From Burkholderiales bacterium PBB3 (GTDB lineage: Bacteria > Pseudomonadota > Gammaproteobacteria > Burkholderiales > Burkholderiaceae_C): DNA of 60,009 nucleotides. The stretch lies in NCBI GenBank assembly GCA_002256115.1, contig NKIK01000029.1, forward strand, positions 1 to 60,009, given 5' to 3'. The number at the start of each line of letters is the position of its first letter. Within the stretch, counting starts at the first letter, position 1. A program made the translations under genes and the position numbers. Below the pieces are notes generated by a model, which did no database searches, was not told the origin of the DNA, and saw only the letters and a program-made list of their open reading frames with translations. Below are positions 7,852 through 15,960 of the stretch, one piece after another.

Positions 7852-8364
7852 CTACAGCGCCTTTGACATCAACACGCTCAAATAGTTGGTATGCGGCCGC
7901 CAGTCGCAGGTGCCGACCTCCGTATAGCCCCAGGATCGGTACATGGTGATCAAGGCTGTTGCAGGCTGTGCGGTGTGCAGCGCCATGACGCGGCAACCCA
8001 GTTGGGGCGCGGTGGCGATGGAAAAGTCATGCAGCTGTCTACCCAAGCCCTTGCCCTTGTGCATGGGTGCCACCGCAAACTGGCCGAACGACCATGTGTC
8101 TGACTGCGCCAAGAGTGGCACTTTTGAATCGGGCTCCGACTCGCGCAGCGTGATCGTGGCAACGATCTGGCCGTCCAATACACCGACGTAGCCATGCCCA
8201 GCCGCCAGGCGTTTGGCGGTGTCTTCAACCGACTGGTGCGTTGCCCAGTACCGCAGACCGCTTGCAGCATGGGGCGCATAGGCAGAGCGGATGAGCAGGG
8301 TAAGCGCTACAAGATCGTCATCGTCTTGAATGGGGCGGCAGTGGAGGCGGGTAGGTAAATTCAT
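7852..8364 (-). CDS. GNAT family N-acetyltransferase
   Basis: 170 aa. The C-terminal half carries the acetyl-CoA-binding signature, read as QFAVAPMHKGKGLGRQLHDF (the Q/RxxGxG/A pyrophosphate loop), followed by LHTAQPATALITMYRSWGYTEVG, typical of motif B. The acceptor substrate cannot be predicted. The start ATG 8364 overlaps the AHSA1-type gene stop by ATGA, so it is translated with the GST-ArsR-AHSA1 operon. Confidence 0.85.
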   Translation of the reverse strand: MNLPTRLHCRPIQDDDDLVALTLLIRSAYAPHAASGLRYWATHQSVEDTAKRLAAGHGYVGVLDGQIVATITLRESEPDSKVPLLAQSDTWSFGQFAVAPMHKGKGLGRQLHDFSIATAPQLGCRVMALHTAQPATALITMYRSWGYTEVGTCDWRPHTNYLSVLMSKAL

Positions 8365-8831
8365 GCTTCCCCACGCCGAGAAAAGATGAGCCCCAGCAAG
8401 TCCAGACCTTCCTCGGTGCCACGCAGGCGCTGGGCGCGATCTTCGTGGCCATCCAGGTAGCTGAGTTGTTCTGTGTACACCATGCGCGTGCCCGCGGGGT
8501 GGGCGAGGAATTCCACTGTCACAAGGGATACCGAGAGCGGCCGGCCGTCGAGCCGAATGTCGTAGGCAAATACGATGCGTCGACCGACCACGATGTCAAA
8601 GAAGAACTTCTCAATTTGCTGAACGCGTTGGTCGGGGTACAACACCTGATGCGTCTCGCGACCCAGCGGCCGAAAGTCGAGATGGTATTGCGTTGTGTGT
8701 TCTGGGTGGCAGTCGGACCAAAGACGCTTGACTTCCGGATCGGCCCAGGCCTGGAACACGGCGTCGGGTTCGGCGGGGAACTCTCGTGTGATAACAAAAT
8801 CGGTGTGTGTGCTGGGCGTGTGCTTCGTCAT
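8361..8831 (-). CDS. SRPBCC (AHSA1-like) domain protein
   Basis: 156 aa. The pattern ITREFPAEPDAVFQAWADPEVKRLW at the N-terminus, the GR/FAYDIRLDGRPLSVSLVTVEF strands and a C-terminal helix (LRGTEEGLDLL) are typical of the START-like AHSA1 fold, which holds a hydrophobic ligand in a cavity. Genes of this type often sit next to an ArsR regulator, exactly as here. ATG 8831 gives an ATGA overlap with the arsR-like gene; a longer open frame would only run antiparallel through it. Confidence 0.85.
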   Translation of the reverse strand: MTKHTPSTHTDFVITREFPAEPDAVFQAWADPEVKRLWSDCHPEHTTQYHLDFRPLGRETHQVLYPDQRVQQIEKFFFDIVVGRRIVFAYDIRLDGRPLSVSLVTVEFLAHPAGTRMVYTEQLSYLDGHEDRAQRLRGTEEGLDLLGLIFSRRGEA

Positions 8832-9184
8832 TTGGTTTTGCCTTTCTGCGCGGCCAGATAGGCGTCGAGCCTGTCGAATTGTGTGTTGAGAACAGTTTTG
8901 TGCCGGGCAAGCCAAACCTCCATGGCATGGAACGCCTCGGGATCGACCGCATAGGTCCGCACGCGCCCGGATTTTTGCGAGGCCACGAAGCCCCCTTGCT
9001 CCAGCACCGCCAAGTGCTTCACGGCGGATGGCAAGGCTATTTGTAGGGGCTCGGCCAACTCGGACACCGATGCGGGCCCTCGACTGAGCAGGCTGAGCAT
9101 GCCGCGCCGGTTCACATCGGCCAGTGCGAAGAACATGCGGTCCAGCCGCGCACCCTCCGGTGTCGTATGCATCTCAGTGGCCAT
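8828..9184 (-). CDS. ArsR/SmtB-family winged-helix repressor
   Basis: 118 aa. The winged-helix core is clear: RLDRMFFALADVNRRGMLSLL, ASVSELAEPLQIALPSAVKHL (recognition helix), then a wing with GGFVASQKSGRVRTYAVD. There are no Cys pairs in the recognition helix, so metal sensing of the ArsR/SmtB type is unlikely. It belongs with the SdpR-like subset linked to AHSA1 proteins. Two starts are possible, ATG 9184 (overlaps GST by 11 bp) and ATG 9172. It probably controls its own operon at the palindrome before the GST gene. Confidence 0.88.
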   Translation of the reverse strand: MATEMHTTPEGARLDRMFFALADVNRRGMLSLLSRGPASVSELAEPLQIALPSAVKHLAVLEQGGFVASQKSGRVRTYAVDPEAFHAMEVWLARHKTVLNTQFDRLDAYLAAQKGKTK

Positions 9185-9875
9185 CGGGGTCGAAGAAGCG
9201 ACGCGCCAGGCCCTGCCGCCCTGGGTAGTATTGGAAGAAGGGCCGTGCACCGTCGATGGTGCGCTTCACCGAGGGCCGCTCCATCAGCCGATCAAAGTAG
9301 CCCGCCAAGTGCCCATGCTCCGGCGCAATGGGTACATAGGTCACGGCATAAAACAGGGCCGGAGCCGCCGCGCAATCGGCCATGCTGAAGGCGTCGTCGG
9401 CGATCCAGGTCCGCCCTGCCAGGTGTTGGTCGATCCAGGCATAGGCGGATGACAAGGCCTCGCGCGCCCGAGCCTCATTGAGCGTATCGCGGTTATTCTC
9501 GGGGCGCAATAAGTTGGCGGTGAGCGCCTGCATCGGTGTCATCACATACTGGTCAAAGAGGCGGTCCCACAAGCGCACCTGCAGCGCAGCGTCAGCGTCA
9601 TGCGGGATCAGCGCGCGGCCGGGAGCGGCATGGTGACGCTGCAGGTGTTCAATGATGATGCTGGTTTCAGGAACGGGCCGCCCGCCATCCACCAGCAGGG
9701 GCATCTTGCCCGTGGGCCACAGGGCCAGGAAGGCTGCGCGCTCTGCGGGGTCGCCCAAATTCAGGAGGCGCTTTTCTGCGTCGATTCCCAGCTCATCCAG
9801 CGCGATGAGCACCTTGTGGCAATAGGACGAAAGTGGGTGGTAATGTAGTACGAGAGGCAGCGTGAGATGGGCCAT
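9174..9875 (-). CDS. Glutathione S-transferase family protein
   Basis: 233 aa. The N-terminal thioredoxin-like domain begins LVLHYHPLSSYCHKVLIALDELG, with a Ser/Tyr/Cys cluster at the glutathione site. It continues with GKMPLLVDGGRPVPETSIIIEHL, where the cis-Pro and the E(T/S)-S motif bind the glutathione gamma-glutamyl group. The C-terminal helical domain includes AGRTWIADDAFSMADCAAAPAL, the usual N-capping motif. It probably conjugates or reduces electrophiles. It is the first gene of an operon driven by a strong-looking promoter at 9908-9936. Confidence 0.9.
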   Translation of the reverse strand: MAHLTLPLVLHYHPLSSYCHKVLIALDELGIDAEKRLLNLGDPAERAAFLALWPTGKMPLLVDGGRPVPETSIIIEHLQRHHAAPGRALIPHDADAALQVRLWDRLFDQYVMTPMQALTANLLRPENNRDTLNEARAREALSSAYAWIDQHLAGRTWIADDAFSMADCAAAPALFYAVTYVPIAPEHGHLAGYFDRLMERPSVKRTIDGARPFFQYYPGRQGLARRFFDPDGH

Positions 9876-9892
9876 GTGTGTGGGGTCTATAG

Positions 9893-9936
9893 TTTCCGAA
9901 GTCGGAAAGTATTGCCGTGACCAATGGCTTTGTCAA
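9893..9936 (-). promoter_or_regulatory. Promoter and operator of the GST-ArsR operon
   Basis: On the minus strand there is a perfect -35 TTGACA (9936-9931), a 17-base spacer and a -10 AATACT (9913-9908). Overlapping the -10 and running downstream is the inverted repeat TTTCCG-AAGT-CGGAAA (9893-9908), 17 bases before the GST start. A repressor bound there would block the promoter, and the ArsR-type product of the operon is the obvious candidate. The motif is seen; the binding is inferred. Confidence 0.65.
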
Positions 9937-10007
9937 GATAGCGTGCAAAACGGGAAGCTGGGCTGCCCGCCCAGCGCTATGGAGCAGAGCACGCGCAGAC
10001 GCGCAGC

Positions 10008-10211
10008 TCAGGCAAAGGTGTTGATGCGGGTGCCCAAGCTCCCCGCACTGGCCAGGGGCGGCACCGGGGGCAGGGCTTGTATCAGCGTGGCAGCGGCTGC
10101 GGCCTGAGTGTTCAGGGCTTTTTTGAGCACCAGGATATGGACGGCGTCTGACGTGGCGCTGGCTGCAGCGCTGGTGGCGGCTTGTACGGCGGTGGTTCTG
10201 GCAATGTTCAT
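10008..10211 (-). CDS. YjfB-family putative motility protein
   Basis: 67 aa from ATG 10211 (an ATG five codons earlier is also in frame). The layout MNIARTTAVQA, a Thr/Ser/Ala stretch, ILVLKKALNTQAAAAATLIQALPPVPP and a final SLGTRINTFA is that of the small YjfB proteins, named putative motility proteins from their presence in flagellated bacteria. No flagellar genes are in the window. It stands alone between the GST operon and the divergent M14 peptidase. Confidence 0.7.
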   Translation of the reverse strand: MNIARTTAVQAATSAAASATSDAVHILVLKKALNTQAAAAATLIQALPPVPPLASAGSLGTRINTFA

Positions 10212-10312
10212 GAGAAACCCCGGCATGGCAAAGGCTATGGCGGATTATCGGCACGCTGGGGGCAAACTTAAACCCCCCGAGCGCCCCAGCCCGCCACTTC
10301 TACAATGCCGCT

Positions 10313-11452
10313 ATGCCTCAAATCTCTATTTCCTCTCAGTTCGATTCCGGTGCCGTTGACGTGATTAGCGTGGCCGATGCGCGCGATATTCAGGTCAACA
10401 TCCGCAAGGACAATGCCTCTGACTTTGCCCAGTGGTTTCACTTTGCGCTGCACGGCGCGGCGCAGGTGCCAGTGGTGGTGCGCTTCATGAATGCGGGCCA
10501 GTGCGCCTATCCCGATGGATGGGAGGGCTACCAAGTGGTGGCCAGCCACGATAGGCAAAACTGGTTTCGCATTGACACGCAGTTTGATGGCCAAGTGATG
10601 ACGGCGCGGCTGACGCCAGAGACCCAATGCGTCTACCTGGCCTACTTTGAGCCCTACTCCTATGAGCAGCATCTGGACTTGCTGGGCTCGGCCTGCGCCT
10701 CCAGCCATGTCACGCAAGTGCGCCTGGGCAGCACGCTGGATGGGCGGGATATGTCGCTGCTGCGCATCACCGATGCAGCGGCCCCGGTGCCAGAAGCCGA
10801 GCGTAAAAAGGTCTGGCTGATCGCCCGCCAGCACCCCGGCGAGACCATGGCCGAGTGGTTTGCCGAAGGCTTTTTGGAGCGCTTGCTGGATGCGGATGAT
10901 TCGGTGAGCCGCGTCTTGCTGCAGCGCTGCGTGTTTTATGTGGTGCCCAATATGAACCCCGACGGCGGTGCGCGCGGCAATCTGCGCACCAATGCCGCCG
11001 GTGCCAACCTGAACCGCGAGTGGCAAGCGCCCAGCCTGCAGCGCTCGCCCGAAGTGTTTTTGGTGCGCCAAAAGATGCTGGCCGTGGGCGTAGACCTGTG
11101 CCTGGACGCCCATGGCGACGAAGGCTTGCCCTATAACTTTGTGGTGGGCTCAGAAGGCAACCCCGCCTACTCCGAGCGCCAGGCAGGGCTGGAGTCAGAC
11201 TTCAAAGCCGCCTGGATGGCGACTTGCCCGGATTTTCAAGACCAGTACAACTACGGCCGCTGCGAGCCCGGCAAGGGCAACCCCACGCTGGCCACCAACT
11301 GGGTGGCGCAGCAGTTTGGCTGCCTGGCCCTGACCATTGAGATGCCTTTCAAAGACAATGCCCAGCACCCCGACGCCGCGACCGGCTGGAGCGGCGAGCG
11401 CTCCAAAAAACTGGGCGCCAGCGTGCTGCAGCCGCTGTTGGCGGTGGTCTGA
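10313..11452 (+). CDS. M14 zinc carboxypeptidase family protein
   Basis: 379 aa, no signal peptide. An N-terminal beta-sandwich of about 130 residues precedes the metallopeptidase domain, as in cytosolic (CCP-like, AGBL) M14 carboxypeptidases. Zinc ligands are visible as HPGE (174-177) and the later His in DAHGDEG. PNMNPDGGARGNLRTNAAGANLNREW carries the substrate-binding Asn-Arg, and TIEMPFK the catalytic Glu. Bacterial members remove C-terminal residues from peptides; the physiological target is unknown. The next gene starts one base after the stop, so the two are co-transcribed. Confidence 0.88.
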   Translation: MPQISISSQFDSGAVDVISVADARDIQVNIRKDNASDFAQWFHFALHGAAQVPVVVRFMNAGQCAYPDGWEGYQVVASHDRQNWFRIDTQFDGQVMTARLTPETQCVYLAYFEPYSYEQHLDLLGSACASSHVTQVRLGSTLDGRDMSLLRITDAAAPVPEAERKKVWLIARQHPGETMAEWFAEGFLERLLDADDSVSRVLLQRCVFYVVPNMNPDGGARGNLRTNAAGANLNREWQAPSLQRSPEVFLVRQKMLAVGVDLCLDAHGDEGLPYNFVVGSEGNPAYSERQAGLESDFKAAWMATCPDFQDQYNYGRCEPGKGNPTLATNWVAQQFGCLALTIEMPFKDNAQHPDAATGWSGERSKKLGASVLQPLLAVV

Positions 11453-11453
11453 C

Positions 11454-12395
11454 ATGGGCCGCCCCAGCATGGCGTTGGCACTGCGTCGGGCCGGTCTGGG
11501 GATGCTGTGGGCGTTGTGCGCCAGCACGCCAGGGTGGGCACAGGCCAGTGCAGATTGCCCACCGCCGGGCAGCAGTACCGCGTCTTTACGCGCGCTGAAG
11601 GCCGAGCGGTTTGCCATACCGGCGGAGGCCACGCGCCAAGGATTTGCGCTGGCGCTGCAGCCGTGTTTGGCCAGTCCAGATGCCGACTTGCGCGACGGTG
11701 TGGCCTTTGAGGCCTATTCCACCTGGATGCGCGCTGGGCAGTTGTCGGCGCCTACGTTGCGTGCCTTGTCACTGCAGCTCCAGGCTCGCTTGCTGTCTAC
11801 GGCCCCGGATGCGGAGGGCTTTGCCAAGCCGTTTGCCGCGCTGGTGCTGGCCGAGGTGACGCGCGCCGATCGCATCGCTGCCTGGATGACGCCGGATGAG
11901 CGCCAGGCTATGGTCGATAGCGCTGGCCGCTACCTGCAGAGTATTCGGGATTACCGTGGCCTGGATGCACAGCAGGGCTGGCGGCATGGCGTGGCGCACA
12001 CCGCCGATTGGATGATGCAGTTGGCCCTGAACCCCGCCGTGGGCAAAGACCAACTAGACCAACTGCTGCAAGCCCTGGGAACCCAACTGGCCGCGCACGA
12101 TGGTCACGCCTATGTGTATGGCGAACCCGAGCGCCTGGTCGCACCGGTGCTTTACGCAGCGCGGCGCAAGCTGCACAGCACTGCGCAATGGCAAGCTTGG
12201 TTGAGCCAGTTTGCCGCCATGCCCGAAGGAATGAAGCCGGATGCGGTGTACCGCTCACCCCCGGCCTTGGCCAAGCGGCACAACCTGCAGGCGTTTTTGC
12301 TGGCGCTGTACTTTAAGGTGACGGAGGGCGCGGATGAAGACCTCAAGCTGCGCCTGAAGCCCGCCCTAGTGGATGCGCTAAAGCGCTTACCCTAA
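11454..12395 (+). CDS. DUF2785 domain protein, exported
   Basis: 313 aa starting at ATG 11454, one base past the M14 stop. The N-terminal 35 residues are a signal peptide (Arg pair, hydrophobic stretch, WAQA cleavage site). The rest is helical and Ala/Leu-rich, with RDYRGLDAQQGWRHGVAHTADWMMQLALNP, characteristic of DUF2785, a family of helical proteins of unknown role often found beside metallopeptidases. A larger open frame starting at 11337 overlaps the M14 gene and is rejected. Confidence 0.8.
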   Translation: MGRPSMALALRRAGLGMLWALCASTPGWAQASADCPPPGSSTASLRALKAERFAIPAEATRQGFALALQPCLASPDADLRDGVAFEAYSTWMRAGQLSAPTLRALSLQLQARLLSTAPDAEGFAKPFAALVLAEVTRADRIAAWMTPDERQAMVDSAGRYLQSIRDYRGLDAQQGWRHGVAHTADWMMQLALNPAVGKDQLDQLLQALGTQLAAHDGHAYVYGEPERLVAPVLYAARRKLHSTAQWQAWLSQFAAMPEGMKPDAVYRSPPALAKRHNLQAFLLALYFKVTEGADEDLKLRLKPALVDALKRLP

Positions 12396-12414
12396 AGCCA
12401 CCGGTTGGCAGCTT

Positions 12415-13159
12415 TCAGTTGCGCGCATGGCTGATTTGCAGTTGCGCCACACCCGGAATTTTGCGCAGATGGCGCGATAGCTCAAACAGCGAGCTGGGCT
12501 GGGGGTGGCTCATCAGCGCCACCATCACAAAATTCCACACCACATGGCGTTCATTGGCCGAGATATTGAGTGAGCCCTCGGCCACCATATAGCCCCATTG
12601 GCGCAGCGTGCTTTTGAGTTCGGCCTCTTGCGGCTCCACGCCGTCCAGAAAGATCAGATTCACCCCCATGGCCCGGCGTGAGGGCAAGCGCATCTCCAGC
12701 TTGGGGCCCCACATCATCAGGCTCATCAGCAGCAGTGTCAGCAAGATGCCCGCCGCATAAAACCCGATGCCCACCATCACGCCAATGGCGGACGATGCCC
12801 AGATGGAGACTGCTGTGGTCAGCCCGCTGATGTTCAAGCCCTCTTTCATGATGACACCGGCGCCCAAAAAGCCCACGCCGGTGACGATGCCCTGCACCAC
12901 GCGCGTGGGGTCGACCGGGAAGCCGACGTGGGTGCCGCCACCGCCCCACCATTAGGCCGGGTAGCCTGCAAAAATAGGACGCCATGCACACAATGCCATA
13001 GGTGCGCATACCCGCTGCCCGGCCATGGTAAGAGCGCTCATACCCCAGCAGCATGCCCAGAGCCAGCGCGCCCGCCAGGTTCAGAAACACCAGCAGATTG
13101 ACCTGCACCATGGGTGCCGACCAAAACGACGCCAAGTAGCTTGTATTGAAGAGATTCAT
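12415..13159 (-). pseudogene. MgtC/SapB family membrane protein, disrupted
   Basis: The 5' part from ATG 13159 reads LVFLNLAGALALGMLLGYERSYHGRAAGMRTYGIVCMAS, the MgtC N-terminus. It then loses homology and continues in another frame as DPTRVVQGIVTGVGFLGAGVIMKEGLNISGLTTA, the conserved MgtC core, to a stop at 12415. The total span is 745 bases, one more than a multiple of three. A second lesion, TAA at 12954-12952, lies in the downstream frame where homologues have an aromatic residue before W/YGG. Two independent lesions suggest real decay rather than a single sequencing error. The 3' part could still be made from GTG 12900 as a 161 aa fragment. Intact MgtC proteins modulate Mg2+ and ATP-synthase homeostasis. 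Confidence 0.8.
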
Positions 13160-13175
13160 GGGCTCAGTCCGATTG

Positions 13176-13230
13176 AAATCTGCCCGCGAGGCCGTGGATA
13201 GTGCGGGAGCAGCTATCAATACTAGAGCAA
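13176..13230 (-). repeat. Dispersed ~58 bp repeat, copy 3
   Basis: Minus orientation. It has TTGCTCTAGTATTGATA, the intact core GCTGCTCCCGCACTATCCA, then CGGCC and a more divergent tail. It lies just upstream of the broken mgtC, between it and the LytTR regulator gene. Confidence 0.85.
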
Positions 13231-13298
13231 ACCCCGTGCGGCGCGCAAGTCAGAAAAGCCCTAATACGTCACAGCAAGCCACAACAAACCCGCAGGGA

Positions 13299-14099
13299 TC
13301 ACATGCGGCCAAACACCTGGTGATAAGCCCGGCTGACCGGCAGTTCGCGCACCTGCTGTTTGATGCGCACCCACATGCGGCCAGTATCGTCCCGCCGGGT
13401 GGCGTGCACATGGCGCAGGTTGACCAGGGTGCTGCGGTGGATGCGCTTGAAGAGGCTGGGGTCAAGCTCGGCCTCTAGTTCCGCAATGGAGGTGCGCAGC
13501 AGCTTCTCGCCGCTGGCCAGCATCACGCACGTGTATTTGTCTGCAGCCTCAAAGTACAGCACCTCGTCCACATCAATCTGCAAAACCTGCTCGCCCTGCG
13601 CGCCACGCTCGTGGGCGCGCACATAGCGCAAAAACTGCGGTGCCAGACCGGGCACGGCCCCGCTTTGCAAAAGCTTGTGCAGTGCGGCAGCCAGGTCGGG
13701 CAGGGCTGGTGCTGTGCTGCCGGCCTGCGCGGGTGCCGCTTGCGCAAAGCGCTCGCGCAGGCGTGCCACGCATTTGTCCAGACGCTCGGTGGTTACCGGT
13801 TTGAGCAGGTAATCAATGGCACCGTCTTCAAAGGCTTGCACCGCATATTCGTCGTAGGCGGTCACAAACACCACCTGGGTGTGGCCCTCAATCGCCTGGG
13901 CCACTTCCAGGCCGGTGTGGCCGGGCATCTGAATATCCAAGAAAGCCAAGTCTGGCTGGTGCTGTGCGATGAGTGCGTCTGCCTCCACGCCATTGGCCGC
14001 TGTGGCCAGAATCTCCAGCTCGGGCCAAGCGGCCTTGAGTTGGTCGGCCAAATAGCGGCTCAGGTGCAATTCGTCGTCGGCAATGATGCAGGTGGTCAT
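13299..14099 (-). CDS. LytTR-type response regulator
   Basis: 266 aa. The receiver domain (about 1-120) has the acidic pair in IIADDE, the phosphoacceptor Asp in LAFLDIQMPG, FVTAYDEYAVQAF with the conserved Thr, and LLKPV with the conserved Lys. A linker leads to a LytTR DNA-binding domain (about 160-266), with YTCVMLASGEKLLRTSIAELE and FKRIHRSTLVNLRHV. Regulators of this build (AlgR/LytR) bind pairs of short direct or inverted sites. The gene follows the sensor kinase gene 21 bp downstream. Confidence 0.92.
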   Translation of the reverse strand: MTTCIIADDELHLSRYLADQLKAAWPELEILATAANGVEADALIAQHQPDLAFLDIQMPGHTGLEVAQAIEGHTQVVFVTAYDEYAVQAFEDGAIDYLLKPVTTERLDKCVARLRERFAQAAPAQAGSTAPALPDLAAALHKLLQSGAVPGLAPQFLRYVRAHERGAQGEQVLQIDVDEVLYFEAADKYTCVMLASGEKLLRTSIAELEAELDPSLFKRIHRSTLVNLRHVHATRRDDTGRMWVRIKQQVRELPVSRAYHQVFGRM

Positions 14100-14120
14100 G
14101 GTGTGGTTTGCTGGAGGGTT

Positions 14121-15329
14121 TTAAAACTGTGGACGGGCATCAAACTCCAGGCTGGCGCAGCAGCCCTGGGCGTTGTTGGCGATGGACAGTGTGGCGCTTT
14201 CGCCCAGTGTGGATTGCAGGCGCGCCAACACATTCTTCAGCCCGGTACCGCTGCCGCTGCGCACGCCTTTGCGCGCGGTGGACGCGCCGCCCAAGCCCAG
14301 GCCGTCGTCTTGCACCTCTAGCCGGATGCGGTTCTGAATGCGCTGCGCGCGGATGGTGATGGTGCCGCCCTCTATCTTGGGCTCCAGCCCGTATTTGATG
14401 GCGTTTTCTACCAAGGGCTGCAACAGCAGCGGGGTGAATGGGTGGCTGCGCAATGCGGGGTCAATCTCCCAGGCCATTTGCAGACGCGCACCCATGCGCA
14501 CTTGCATGAGCTGCAGATAGCGCTCCAGCATGCTGAACTCATCCCCCAGGCTGGCCTGCGTGCGGCGCGAGGCGTCCAGCGTGGCGCGCAAATACTCAAT
14601 AAAGCTCTCCAACATCTGTTTGGCTTTGGCGGGCTCGTAGTCAATCAGGGCCTGCACATTGGCCAGGGTGTTGAACAAAAAGTGCGGTTCGATTTGCGCC
14701 TGCAAGGCACGCAGCTCTGCATCGCTGGCTTGTTTTTGTGCGGCCACGGCGGTCTCCCGCGCATGCGCCTCGTTGGCTTCGGCCTTGAGCTTTTTGGTCT
14801 CGCCCACCATCACCATGTACGAGATAAAACTCACCAGCAGGCCCATCAGAAAGATGAGGCCGCCGGCACGCGGGTAGGTCACCAGCAAGGTGTAGAAGTT
14901 GCGGCCATTCAATGCGAACGCAATGCCATAGCCCACAAATACGCCGACCATCGGAATGGCGATGTGGATGGTGGTGAGCACTTGCTTTGGCAGCGCCGCG
15001 CGCCATGCGCGGCTGGTGACGCGGTTGAAGGTGTCAAAGCCAATGTGAATGCTGAAGCCGATGCACTGCGAAATGACCAGGGTCTCCAGAAACAAATCCC
15101 ACAGTGGAGCCTTGGTGTTGCCCAGCGAGAAGAAAAGCGTGAGCACCGCTGCGATCACGGTGTTTTGAACCGCGGTGGCCACGTAGTACTGCCGTGCCGT
15201 GCCGGGGCGGCCGGGAGTCATGGTCCACCAGTGCCGCAATATTACGGAGAATGGCACATTGGGGTCACCGTCGTATTCGCAGACTTCGGTGACGGCTGCA
15301 GTATCTGGAGAGGCGGCTGGGTGTTGCAT
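14121..15329 (-). CDS. LytS-type sensor histidine kinase
   Basis: 402 aa from ATG 15329. There are four to five hydrophobic segments between residues 45 and 185, then a coiled region (KKLKAEANEAHARETAV). The His_kinase dimerisation motif ALQAQIEPHFLFNTLANVQALI follows, with the phospho-His in EPHFLFN, and then an HATPase domain with LLLQPLVENAIKYG (N box) and a GSGTGLKNV G box. It phosphorylates the LytTR regulator encoded next. A further in-frame ATG at 15410 would extend into the inverted repeat region. Confidence 0.92.
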   Translation of the reverse strand: MQHPAASPDTAAVTEVCEYDGDPNVPFSVILRHWWTMTPGRPGTARQYYVATAVQNTVIAAVLTLFFSLGNTKAPLWDLFLETLVISQCIGFSIHIGFDTFNRVTSRAWRAALPKQVLTTIHIAIPMVGVFVGYGIAFALNGRNFYTLLVTYPRAGGLIFLMGLLVSFISYMVMVGETKKLKAEANEAHARETAVAAQKQASDAELRALQAQIEPHFLFNTLANVQALIDYEPAKAKQMLESFIEYLRATLDASRRTQASLGDEFSMLERYLQLMQVRMGARLQMAWEIDPALRSHPFTPLLLQPLVENAIKYGLEPKIEGGTITIRAQRIQNRIRLEVQDDGLGLGGASTARKGVRSGSGTGLKNVLARLQSTLGESATLSIANNAQGCCASLEFDARPQF

Positions 15330-15370
15330 GGTCCCAAGTGTAGGCACGTGGCGCGCCCGCGCAGAGTCGT

Positions 15371-15439
15371 GTGCGACGAATCGCAGTTTTGGGGCGCGAG
15401 TCGCCGCCATTGGCGAAGTCTATCGGTCACCCGTCGCAC
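15371..15439. promoter_or_regulatory. Inverted repeat in the divergent promoter of the LytTR system
   Basis: GTGCGACG (15371-15378) and its exact reverse complement CGTCGCAC (15432-15439) lie 53 bases apart in the region between the kinase start (15329) and the DUF2141 gene start (15510). They are candidates for paired binding sites of the regulator, which would let the system control itself and the divergent gene. This is inferred from placement only. Confidence 0.4.
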
Positions 15440-15509
15440 GGAGGATGACTGGGCGGGCGTGGCCCGCAGACACTGCCAGCACCATTCACTCCAACGCTTT
15501 GCCTAAATT

Positions 15510-15953
15510 ATGAAAAACAAACTACCTGATACACGCACTTCTATACACACTTTCCTTGCACTGGCCAGCCTGTTGCTAGTGAGCCTAGCGGGTACAGCCC
15601 ACGCAGCTGCATGCCCGGAGGTGCGGCTTTCCAATGTGCAGCCGGGGCGTGGCAGTGTCATGCTGTCCGTGTGGGGAAGTAGCGACAGCTTTTTCAAAAA
15701 ACCATTGCTGGCGAAAAAGCTGGCTGCCACAGAGGCCACCCTGGTGATTGCCCTGTGCGGGGCGGAAGCCCCCGAAATTGCCGTCACGGTCTACCAGGAC
15801 TTGAATGACAACGGCAAGCTGGACAGCAATTTTCTGGGCATTCCGAGCGAGCCAACGGCTGCTTCTGGCAAACCACCCAAGTTCAAAGCCCCAGATTGGG
15901 AATCCACCCGGGTACCGGTGCAAGCGGGGCAGGCGATAGACATACGCCTGTAG
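15510..15953 (+). CDS. DUF2141 domain protein, exported
   Basis: 147 aa. The signal peptide has a Lys/Arg start, a hydrophobic core (FLALASLLLVSLAG) and a TAHA-A cleavage site. The mature part contains IAVTVYQDLNDNGKLDSNFLGIPSEP, the DUF2141 hallmark, with an Asp/Asn-rich loop resembling a calcium-binding turn. The role of the family is unknown. It is divergent from the LytTR kinase and shares its promoter region, so it is a possible target of that system. Confidence 0.85.
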   Translation: MKNKLPDTRTSIHTFLALASLLLVSLAGTAHAAACPEVRLSNVQPGRGSVMLSVWGSSDSFFKKPLLAKKLAATEATLVIALCGAEAPEIAVTVYQDLNDNGKLDSNFLGIPSEPTAASGKPPKFKAPDWESTRVPVQAGQAIDIRL

Positions 15954-15960
15954 CCCGGGA

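Noticed and set aside
14442..15506. 354-codon + strand frame opposite the sensor kinase
   Set aside because: Antisense shadow of the kinase gene; no ribosome binding site and no domain.
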